Shown: positions 15,650 through 22,457 of the stretch, piece after piece
How the letters are laid out: each line of letters begins with the position of its first letter
Position numbering within the stretch: the stretch's first letter is position 1
From: an uncultured Pelagibacteraceae bacterium
GTDB lineage: Bacteria > Pseudomonadota > Alphaproteobacteria > Pelagibacterales > Pelagibacteraceae
Assembly: GCA_902629935.1 (NCBI GenBank)
Contig: CACOSU010000009.1
Coordinates: 1-40,286, forward strand
Reading direction: 5' to 3'
Length of the DNA stretch: 40,286 nt
Notes under the pieces: generated by a model
Seen by the model: only the letters and a program-made list of their open reading frames with translations
Told to the model about the DNA's origin: nothing
The model's database searches: none
Position numbers and translations under genes: made by a program

Positions 15650-16855
15650 ATGTTTAAAAGTTTAAGTTTAAAAGTAATTCTATTTGGATTTATCTTTACA
15701 TTTTTTTCAAGCTTTGGACAGAGTTTTTTTCTAGGCTTATTTAATTCTAGTATTAGAGATGCTTTATCAATAACACATGGACAATTTGGCTCAATTTATG
15801 CATCAGCTACTCTATTGAGTAGCATAACTCTAGTTTGGATTGGAAAAAAAATTGATGATATAAATATTTTAAAATTTGCATCTTATGTAATAATTTTTTT
15901 ATCTGTATCGTGTTTTATATTTTCAAAAATTTCATCTGTAATTTTTTTATTCGTAGGAATTTTTTTAATGCGTTTGGCTGGTCAAGGCTTATCTAGTCAT
16001 ACCGCTACAACAACTATATCTCGTTTTTTTGAAAAAAATAGAGGAAGAGCTTTAAGTACAGCGTGGCTTGGATTGTCATTAGCTGAATTTATAATGCCAG
16101 TTTTAATCGTTTTTTTATTAACTTTTATTGAATGGAGAGATATCTGGGTTTCTATTTCTATTTTAGTTATCCTCCTTTTGCCTGCTGCAACTTACGTTTT
16201 AGTAAAAGAAGTTAAACTTGATACAAGAGAGGACTCTCAAATTGAAGAGAGTAATCGAGAAATTAAACAATGGAGAAGGGTAGAGGTTTTAAAAGATTAT
16301 AGATTTTATGTAATTTGCATGACAATGCTAGCTATGCCATGGATTGCAACAGGATCTTTTGTTTATCAGTCTTTTATTTCTTCTTCTAAAGAATGGGGAC
16401 CCTATGTGATTGCACAATCATTTATGGTTTACTCGATTTTATCAGTAATCACTCTTTTTATATCAGGATTTTTAATTGATAAATTTTCAAGTAGAAAATT
16501 ATTAATTTATATGAATATACCTCTTTTTTTCTCAACTTTAGTTCTTTATTATTTTAATGCACCGTTATCTTCTTTTATATTTTTTGGATTACTTGGAATA
16601 ACTAATGGTTTGGCTAACGTTCTTGGTTCCTCTACTTGGGCTGAAATTTATGGTGTTAAATATATTGGATCTATAAAAGCCTTAACAACTGCACTAATGG
16701 TATTTTCAACAGCTTTTGGCACAGCTTTATTTGGATTTTTGATTGATATTGGTTTTTCAATTGAACAAATTGCTGTTGTTTCTGGATCTTACATCTTTAG
16801 CTCAATTATTCTTCTTTATTTGGTCAAAAATAAGCTTAATCCAACTTATTTGTAA
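15650..16855 (+). CDS. Major facilitator superfamily transporter
   Basis: A 401-residue, about 12-helix membrane protein. The opening segment ends FFLGLFNSSIRDALSITHGQFGSIYASATLLSSITLVWIGKKIDD, with an MFS A-like loop; GRALSTAWLGLSLAEFIMPV matches helix 4-5 regions of the monocarboxylate/oxalate-type MFS. A hydrophilic central loop lies around residues 185-205. The divergent neighbour is a hydroxyacid dehydrogenase starting 11 bases away, so a small organic acid as substrate is a reasonable guess. No firm specificity. Confidence 0.87.
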   Translation: MFKSLSLKVILFGFIFTFFSSFGQSFFLGLFNSSIRDALSITHGQFGSIYASATLLSSITLVWIGKKIDDINILKFASYVIIFLSVSCFIFSKISSVIFLFVGIFLMRLAGQGLSSHTATTTISRFFEKNRGRALSTAWLGLSLAEFIMPVLIVFLLTFIEWRDIWVSISILVILLLPAATYVLVKEVKLDTREDSQIEESNREIKQWRRVEVLKDYRFYVICMTMLAMPWIATGSFVYQSFISSSKEWGPYVIAQSFMVYSILSVITLFISGFLIDKFSSRKLLIYMNIPLFFSTLVLYYFNAPLSSFIFFGLLGITNGLANVLGSSTWAEIYGVKYIGSIKALTTALMVFSTAFGTALFGFLIDIGFSIEQIAVVSGSYIFSSIILLYLVKNKLNPTYL

Positions 16856-16899
16856 AATTAGACCTTGATTTTTAAAGACTCACTGTGTAGATACTGCGC

Positions 16900-17436
16900 A
16901 TGGCAAGAGTTACAGTAGAAGATTGTATAGATAAAGTAGAGAGTCCTTACGAATTAGTCTTGGTTGCTAAAGAAAGAGCTACTCAACTTAATGCAGGTAT
17001 TGAACCAACAATAGATAGAGATAATGACAAAAACACAGTGATATCTTTAAGAGAAATTGCTGAGAAAAAAATTATAGTCTCAGATTTAACAGAAAGTGCT
17101 GTTTATAAATTAAGAAAACATGTTGAGCAAGTAGATGAAGGTATTGAGGATGACGAAGAAATAGGCGACGATTTTGAAAATTTATATAAAGGCGAAATTT
17201 CTAAAAGTGGTACGCCAATATTACCATCAAAAAGAGCAAGAAAAATTCCTGAAAAAATCCAAGTTTCTAAAGATGACTTGGCTGAATTATCTGAAACAGC
17301 TAAACCAGGTATTGATTCTTCAATTGCTGAAGAAACAATGAACGAACAAGGTGAAGTTTCTTTAGATGAAATGTCAGAGTCGGAAAATCATGAAGTAGAC
17401 GTAGCTTCAGACGACACAGAAGCTTCAAACTCATAA
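16900..17436 (+). CDS. rpoZ: RNA polymerase omega subunit with long acidic C-terminal extension
   Basis: Omega helps assemble and stabilise RNA polymerase by binding beta-prime. Residues 1 to about 65 are the conserved core: [27 protein letters not shown], then [12 protein letters not shown]. The family core is about 70-90 residues, and alphaproteobacterial forms are longer. This one has 178 residues, with an extension rich in Glu/Asp and Ser (for example [14 protein letters not shown] at about 80) and a low-complexity acidic tail to the end. The extension is probably disordered. dusA follows on the same strand after 22 bases. Confidence 0.92.
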   Translation: MARVTVEDCIDKVESPYELVLVAKERATQLNAGIEPTIDRDNDKNTVISLREIAEKKIIVSDLTESAVYKLRKHVEQVDEGIEDDEEIGDDFENLYKGEISKSGTPILPSKRARKIPEKIQVSKDDLAELSETAKPGIDSSIAEETMNEQGEVSLDEMSESENHEVDVASDDTEASNS

Positions 17437-17458
17437 AAAAATAATATAAAGTTATATC

Positions 17459-18451
17459 ATGAATAGGAAAGTATCAGTTGCTCCTATGATGGATTGTACA
17501 GATCGTCATGAACGATTTTTTCTAAGATTAATATCTAAAAATACTCTTCTTTATACCGAGATGATAGTCGATGAAGCCATAAACAGAGGAGATAAAAAAA
17601 AGTTATTGGAGTTTAATATTAATGAAAAACCTTTAGCACTTCAATTGGGAGGATCTTCACCAAAACTTTTATCTGAAGCTACTAAAGTGGGTGAAGATTT
17701 TGGTTATGATGAAATCAATCTAAATTTAGGTTGTCCTAGTAAGAAAGTAGAAAAAAATAGATTTGGAGCTTGTTTAATGAAAGAACCCAATTTAGTGGCA
17801 GATTGTTTAAGTAAAATGCAATCAGTTACAAAACTGCCAGTAACTATAAAAACAAGGATTGGTTATGATGATGTAGATGATTATGAAAATTTACATAGTT
17901 TCATTTCTACTCTGAAAGCAACTGGAGTTAAAACTTTCATTATTCATGCTAGAAAAGCAATGCTAGGTAAATTTACTCCTAAGCAAAATTTAAATATTCC
18001 ACCTTTAAAATATGAGTATGTATATAAATTAAAAGAGGATTTTCCTAATGAAGAGATCGTAATTAATGGAGGAATAACTTCAGTAGATGAAATAAAACCT
18101 CTTTTAGAAAAAACCGATGGTGTAATGATAGGAAGGGCCGCATATCATACCCCTTATTTACTTGCAGATATTGAAAGAGCAATATTCAATAATGATGATG
18201 TTCCAAGTAGACAAGATGTAATTGAACAACTTATTCCTTATGTTAAAGAAGAATTAAAAAAAGGAACAAGATTAAATCAAATCATGAGACATACTCTTGG
18301 TTTATTTCATGGTCAAACGGGTGCAAGTTATTGGAAAAGATATTTAAGCGAAAACATGTGTGTAAGAGATGCTGATGTGAAAAAAATTGATCACATAATG
18401 GATAAAATTAAATATAATAATGTAGATACTAGAGTAGGGCAGTCTGCTTAA
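17459..18451 (+). CDS. dusA: tRNA-dihydrouridine(20/20a) synthase
   Basis: An FMN-dependent enzyme that reduces uridines in the tRNA D-loop. Family motifs are VAPMMDCTDRHERFF at 7-21, LLYTEM for the early barrel, ALQLGG, INLNLGCPS, the catalytic-Cys segment RFGACLM (general acid), the FMN-phosphate region INGGI, and DGVMIGRAAY. The DRH-x-R and LYTEM pattern is typical of DusA rather than DusB or DusC. Length 330 is normal. The start ATG at 17459 directly precedes the conserved first strand. Confidence 0.92.
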   Translation: MNRKVSVAPMMDCTDRHERFFLRLISKNTLLYTEMIVDEAINRGDKKKLLEFNINEKPLALQLGGSSPKLLSEATKVGEDFGYDEINLNLGCPSKKVEKNRFGACLMKEPNLVADCLSKMQSVTKLPVTIKTRIGYDDVDDYENLHSFISTLKATGVKTFIIHARKAMLGKFTPKQNLNIPPLKYEYVYKLKEDFPNEEIVINGGITSVDEIKPLLEKTDGVMIGRAAYHTPYLLADIERAIFNNDDVPSRQDVIEQLIPYVKEELKKGTRLNQIMRHTLGLFHGQTGASYWKRYLSENMCVRDADVKKIDHIMDKIKYNNVDTRVGQSA

Positions 18452-18491
18452 TTCAATTTTAACAAACGAATACAGTTATATTGTTTTATTA

Positions 18492-19277
18492 ATGGCCTTA
18501 ACCGCAATACCAGTTGGTTTTGTTGCTGGATTATTTGGTATTGGCGGAGGGTTGATAACTGTTCCCTTTTTATATTTTATTTTTGGTTCTTTAGATATTG
18601 ATCCACAATATGTTATGCATCTTGCTGTTGGGACTTCCTTTGCAATCATAATACCAACATCTACAGTTTCAGTTTTAACACATCATAAATTTAAAGCAGT
18701 TGATTTTGATATTGTTAAGAATTACGGTCTGTTTGTTGTACTAGGAGTTATTGTTGGTACTGTTTTTGCAGCTTCCTTAAAAACTAAATCCTTGGTTTTG
18801 TTTTTTTCTATTATGATCTTATTTTTAGGAATCTACTTAATTTCAATAAAAGAAAAGAAACAAAATATAATTGTTAAAATGAAATTACATCTAAAAGTTA
18901 TTCTTGGTTTTCTTGTTGGGTTTATATCTGCTCCTATGGGTATAGGAGGAGCTGTAATGAATGTTCCTATTCTTAAGTTTTTTGGTTATTCAATAAATAA
19001 AGCTATAGGAAGTGCAGCAGCTATAGGGTTTTTAATTGCTCTATTTGGAGCGACAGGATTTATTCTTTCAGGAAATTATTTAAATTCTAGCCTCCCTTTA
19101 AGTATAGGCTTTATAAATCTACCTGCTTTTTTAATTTTTATACCAATTACAACTTTCATGGCCCGGATAGGAGCTAAAACAGTTCATAGTATTGATAAAA
19201 ATAAAATTAGTAAGTTTTTTGGAACTTTTCTTTTAGTAGTTTCGATTAAATTTTTTTACGAATACTTAAAACTATAG
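18492..19277 (+). CDS. TauE/SafE family sulfite/sulfoacetate exporter-like membrane protein
   Basis: A 261-residue membrane protein with about eight hydrophobic segments in two repeats. The duplicated signatures are GFVAGLFGIGGGLITVPFL (about 9-27) and GFISAPMGIGGAVMNVP (second half), characteristic of TauE/SafE. Coding-like sequence continues upstream of the ATG (NEYSYIVLL in the same frame) to about 18438 without another ATG, GTG or TTG, so the real N-terminus may be slightly longer with a rare start. Members export sulfite or organosulfonates, or import small acids; the substrate here is unknown. Confidence 0.87.
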   Translation: MALTAIPVGFVAGLFGIGGGLITVPFLYFIFGSLDIDPQYVMHLAVGTSFAIIIPTSTVSVLTHHKFKAVDFDIVKNYGLFVVLGVIVGTVFAASLKTKSLVLFFSIMILFLGIYLISIKEKKQNIIVKMKLHLKVILGFLVGFISAPMGIGGAVMNVPILKFFGYSINKAIGSAAAIGFLIALFGATGFILSGNYLNSSLPLSIGFINLPAFLIFIPITTFMARIGAKTVHSIDKNKISKFFGTFLLVVSIKFFYEYLKL

Positions 19278-19491
19278 TTTACAAAAAAAAGAGGTGACTT
19301 CAGTCTCCCTCCATCACCTCATGTTTTAAAGTATTTGATTCTCTTAAATTTCATTAACACTTAATAGTTGTAAATGTATTTTATAAACTTATTTAAATAC
19401 CATCAATCTTAAGTTGTATTTAGATTTTTGAAAAACTCAATTTAGCCATACTTAATATTTAGGGTTTCAATTAAAATTGATACTTTAAATC
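19278..19491. other. 214-base intergenic region
   Basis: It is one of the longest gaps in the window. It holds a terminator-like hairpin oriented for the minus strand (19283-19320). A near-palindrome TCAATT-AA-AATTGA at 19467-19480 lies 11 bases before the coiled-coil gene ATG. Between them is very AT-rich DNA with no convincing promoter. A 12-codon minus-strand frame at 19319-19354 lacks a ribosome binding site. Confidence 0.6.
19283..19320 (-). terminator. Intrinsic terminator-like hairpin for minus-strand transcription
   Basis: On the minus strand, GAGGTGA (19320-19314) pairs with TCACCTC (19297-19291) around a 16-base loop, and is followed at once by eight T (19290-19283). Read on the plus strand the same stem lacks a good T-tract (ATGTTTT follows) but could still mark the end of the tauE-like transcript. 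No minus-strand gene precedes it, so the transcript it would end is unknown, possibly a small RNA from 19321-19490 or antisense RNA from the coiled-coil gene. Structure is seen; role is inferred. Confidence 0.55.
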
Positions 19492-20562
19492 ATGGTTTCA
19501 ATAAAAGACATTAATAAAAAAATTAAAAAAAATTTATTTGATCCATTAGACAAATCAAAAAATAAACTATCCTCTTTACTAAATAATATAAAAAAAAACA
19601 AAGTTAAAAAAGATCTGGCAATACAAAAACAACTAGAAAAAGAAAAAAAAAGAGAATTAGTTTTAGAAAAAAAATTAGCCAAAAAAGCTAAACAAGATGA
19701 AATAAAAGAGGAAAGAAAAAAACTCCTTTTTCAAAAAAAATTAATCATTGAAAATCAAAAGCAAGAAAAAAAGAATGAGGAGAAAAGACAAAAAATAGAA
19801 GCTCAGAGAATTAAAATAGAACAAAAAAAAATTAAAGACGAAGAAACAAGAAAACTTAGAGAAGAAGCCAGAAAGCTTAAACAAGAAGATTTAAGGATAA
19901 AAATGTTAGAAAGACAAAGAATTAGAGAAGAAAATATTAAAATTAAAGAAGAAGAACTAAAAAATAAAGAAATTGAAGCTCAAAAAAGAAGAGACGAAAA
20001 AGAAAATGAAAGACAAGAAAAATTAAGATTAAAAGAAATTGAAAGGAAAAATAGACTTGAGGAAGAACAAAGATTAAGAGAGGCAGCTAGAAAGTTAAAA
20101 TATGAGCAAGAAAAACTTAAAGAAATGGAAGAAAGATTAAGAGTTCTAGAAACTGAAAGACAACAGGAAATTCAAAGACAGATATTAAAAGAGGAGAGTG
20201 AGCAAAGAGCGAAGGAAGAGGAATTAAGAATTAAAGAAAAAGAACTTAAAGAAGCAGAACGTGAGAGAATAAAACAAGAAAATGAAAGACGTCAAAGAGA
20301 AAGAGAATTGAAAATAGAGGAGGAAAGACAAAAAAGAATTGAAGAAGAAAACGAGAGAACCCGATTAGCTGAAATAGCTCAAAATGAGAGAATTGAAGAG
20401 GAAAATAGGCGAATGAAAGAATGGGAAAAAAAATTTGATGAGGAGCAACGATTAAAAGAAGAAGAGTTAGTTAAAAAATTTTACAGTGATGAAGTTGCTG
20501 AAGAGGAAAATTATGAGAATACAGATAATTTAGAAAATAAGACTAATGATTATAAAAATTAA
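19492..20562 (+). CDS. Lys/Glu/Arg-rich coiled-coil or single-alpha-helix protein, unknown function
   Basis: A 356-residue protein composed, from about residue 40 to 325, almost entirely of K, E, R, Q, L and I in heptad-like order (stretches such as EEERQKRIEEENERTRL). It has no Gly or Pro in that stretch, so it should form one long helix or coiled coil. The short N-terminal part (1-35, with IKKNLFDPLDKSKNKLSSLL) and the acidic C-terminal tail (about 330-356, EEENYENTDN) differ in composition. No signal peptide or membrane segment. Similarity searches will be dominated by composition, so function cannot be assigned. It converges on the small secreted-protein gene with a 4-base overlap. Confidence 0.75.
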   Translation: MVSIKDINKKIKKNLFDPLDKSKNKLSSLLNNIKKNKVKKDLAIQKQLEKEKKRELVLEKKLAKKAKQDEIKEERKKLLFQKKLIIENQKQEKKNEEKRQKIEAQRIKIEQKKIKDEETRKLREEARKLKQEDLRIKMLERQRIREENIKIKEEELKNKEIEAQKRRDEKENERQEKLRLKEIERKNRLEEEQRLREAARKLKYEQEKLKEMEERLRVLETERQQEIQRQILKEESEQRAKEEELRIKEKELKEAERERIKQENERRQRERELKIEEERQKRIEEENERTRLAEIAQNERIEEENRRMKEWEKKFDEEQRLKEEELVKKFYSDEVAEEENYENTDNLENKTNDYKN

Positions 20563-20840
20563 AGTTTCTTTTCACAGTACAAAGAGGCAAATTTTGTAGT
20601 CTCTATTATATTTTCAGGTTTTTGTTTGAATATTTCTTTGATTTGATCATCATTAAATCTCTCATTAAGTTTTTTTAATGTACATAAACAATAAGATTTT
20701 GCTTTTTCAGGACCTATATATTGTTTTGAGCTCCCATAGCATCCAATGTAAATCTGTTGTTCAATTTCAGGGCTAAAACTTATGCTTTTAGAGCTTAAAA
20801 ATAAAAAAAAAAATAATAAGATACTAAATTTTTTGATCAT
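20559..20840 (-). CDS. Small secreted cysteine-containing protein, unknown function
   Basis: About 93 residues from the ATG at 20840; a TTG 9 bases upstream (20849) would add three residues. Residues 1 to about 21 form a signal peptide (MIKKFSILLFFFLFLSS). The mature part has cysteines in IGCYGSS, SYCLCTLKKL and the near-terminal YCEKKL, four in all, which could form two disulfides. KAKSYCLCTLKKLNERFNDDQI looks like a small helical repeat seen in short secreted alphaproteobacterial proteins of unknown role. Its start lies inside the 3' end of the phosphomannomutase gene, suggesting translational coupling. Confidence 0.65.
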   Translation of the reverse strand: MIKKFSILLFFFLFLSSKSISFSPEIEQQIYIGCYGSSKQYIGPEKAKSYCLCTLKKLNERFNDDQIKEIFKQKPENIIETTKFASLYCEKKL

Positions 20841-22278
20841 ACTCGCCAACTTTTCCAGTTGATTTTAGCAATGTGTCAATGAAATCAAATATTTTTTTCT
20901 TTCTTTCATCTGAAGTAGGGCTTTCAGTTACTATTACTAAAGACGGTTTATTTGATGAGGCTCTAATTAGACCCCAAGAACCATCTGCAAAAGAAAATCT
21001 AATTCCATTAACAGTTAATATGTTTGTAATATTTTGATTATCTATTTTAGTTTTTTTTTGTTTTATACCCTGGATTATTTTTACTAGTTCTTCGACTACA
21101 GAATATTTTTCCTCATCTTTACAAAAAGGTGCCATTGTAGGTGTTTGAAATGTATTAGGCAATTCACTAATAATTTCACTCATTTTTTTATTTTGATTAT
21201 CTAATAAATGACATACTTGAATAGCAGAGTTGATCCCATCATCATATCCAAAACCTAATGGCTGATTAAAGAAAAAATGTCCACTTTTTTCAAATCCAGC
21301 TAAAGCTTTTTCAGTATTTACTTTTCTTTTGATGTGTGAATGACCAGTTTTCCAATAAATTGTTTCACAATTATTTTCCATTAATATTTTATCTTTTGAA
21401 TATAAACCTGTTGATTTTACATCAACTACAAATTTAGAATTTTTATATTTGCTTGATAAATTTCTAGCAATTAGAAGACCAATTTTATCCGAGAATATTT
21501 CATTGCCACTATTATCAATAACTCCAACTCTATCTCCATCACCATCAAATCCAAAACCTATATCAGCATTGTTATCTTTAACTGCTTTAGCTATTTCATG
21601 TAGCATTTCTAAATCTTCTGGGTTTGGATTATATTTAGGAAAATTCCAATCTAGATTACAATCTAATTCTATTATCTCACAACCAATGCCTCTTAAAATA
21701 TCTGGAGCAAAAACACCTGCTGTTCCATTTCCACAAGCTACTACAGCTTTAATCTTTTTTTTAATTTTATTTTTATTAATCAAATTTTCCTTATAAATTT
21801 TATCAAAATCTTTTATTTGTTTTTCATTACCTTTACCTTTTGTAAATTTTTCATTTAAAGTAATTTCTTTTAATTCTTTCATTTCCTCTGGTGCATGAGT
21901 TAGTCCTTTTTTGATTCCCATTTTGACGCCAGTCCAACCATTTTCATTATGACTTGCTGTAACCATTGCAACTGCATCCGCGTCTAAATAAAATTGTGCA
22001 AAATAAACCATTGGTGACAACGAAAGACCCACATCCTCAACATTACATCCAGTTGATATCAATCCATACTTAAGAGCATTTTTTATTTCATCACTATAAG
22101 AACGATAATCATGGCCAACTATGACTCTTGGATTTTCTTTTTGAGTGTGAATTTTAATTTGTGTTCCAAGTCCTTTTCCGAGATTCTCTATTCCATATGA
22201 GTTTATGTCTTTTTCATACAACCATCGGGCGTCATACTCTCTAAAACCATAAGGATCTATTTTTATGTTTTGACTCAT
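20824..22278 (-). CDS. Phosphomannomutase/phosphoglucomutase (alpha-D-phosphohexomutase)
   Basis: A 484-residue enzyme interconverting hexose-6- and hexose-1-phosphates, feeding nucleotide sugars for surface polysaccharides. The four alpha-D-phosphohexomutase signatures are present: phosphoserine loop TASHNENGWTGVK, metal loop GFDGDGDRVG, sugar-binding FEKSGHFFF (with DDG just after), and the C-terminal phosphate-binding RASSNKPSLVIVTES. This pattern is that of AlgC/ManB-type enzymes. The start ATG (minus strand, 22278) is followed by SQNIKIDPYGFREYDARW, matching the usual N-terminus. The short secreted protein gene overlaps its end. Confidence 0.9.
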   Translation of the reverse strand: MSQNIKIDPYGFREYDARWLYEKDINSYGIENLGKGLGTQIKIHTQKENPRVIVGHDYRSYSDEIKNALKYGLISTGCNVEDVGLSLSPMVYFAQFYLDADAVAMVTASHNENGWTGVKMGIKKGLTHAPEEMKELKEITLNEKFTKGKGNEKQIKDFDKIYKENLINKNKIKKKIKAVVACGNGTAGVFAPDILRGIGCEIIELDCNLDWNFPKYNPNPEDLEMLHEIAKAVKDNNADIGFGFDGDGDRVGVIDNSGNEIFSDKIGLLIARNLSSKYKNSKFVVDVKSTGLYSKDKILMENNCETIYWKTGHSHIKRKVNTEKALAGFEKSGHFFFNQPLGFGYDDGINSAIQVCHLLDNQNKKMSEIISELPNTFQTPTMAPFCKDEEKYSVVEELVKIIQGIKQKKTKIDNQNITNILTVNGIRFSFADGSWGLIRASSNKPSLVIVTESPTSDERKKKIFDFIDTLLKSTGKVGEYDQKI

Positions 22279-22333
22279 TACTTATTTCTTACTCTTTTTT
22301 TGTTGATTTCTTGGAAAAAAATTTATTTTTTTG

Positions 22334-22362
22334 TTGATTATCATTTTGTCGCGTTCTATAAA
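22334..22362 (+). promoter_or_regulatory. Candidate sigma-70 promoter for nrdAB
   Basis: TTGATT (22334-22339) and TATAAA (22357-22362) are separated by 17 bases, the ideal spacing. Transcription would start near 22369 and run through both NrdR-like boxes. A further TTGATT at 22370-22375 leaves alternatives open. GTTGATT itself occurs three times in this gap (22302, 22333, 22369). Confidence 0.45.
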
Positions 22363-22376
22363 TGTTCCGTTGATTA

Positions 22377-22392
22377 AATGTTTATATAGTGT
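22377..22392 (+). promoter_or_regulatory. NrdR-box-like site 1
   Basis: AATGTTTATATAGTGT matches 12 of 16 positions of the NrdR consensus ACACWATATATWGTGT as I recall it, with a perfect right half (ATATAGTGT). It lies upstream of nrdA, exactly 31 bp start to start from the second box, the three-turn spacing typical of tandem NrdR boxes. Confidence 0.6.
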
Positions 22393-22407
22393 ATTTACTA
22401 TATGCGC

Positions 22408-22423
22408 CTACAACATATAGTTG
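22408..22423 (+). promoter_or_regulatory. NrdR-box-like site 2
   Basis: CTACAACATATAGTTG matches 11 of 16 positions of the same consensus and contains the inverted repeat ACAAC-ATATA-GTTGT (22410-22424). NrdR binds such pairs in the presence of dATP/ATP and represses ribonucleotide reductase genes. Assignment is by position, similarity and spacing, not by experiment. Confidence 0.55.
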
Positions 22424-22457
22424 TTTTCGTATAAATAACAAAATATATTAACTAATT

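Noticed and set aside
19319..19354. 12-codon minus-strand frame (MKFKRIKYFKT) ending at the orphan terminator
   Set aside because: No ribosome binding site, very short, and the basic composition is expected in AT-rich DNA. Kept only as a possible part of a small RNA.
21449..21796. 115-codon plus-strand frame inside the phosphomannomutase gene
   Set aside because: Antisense to a gene with all four phosphohexomutase signatures; the composition is that of a shadow frame.
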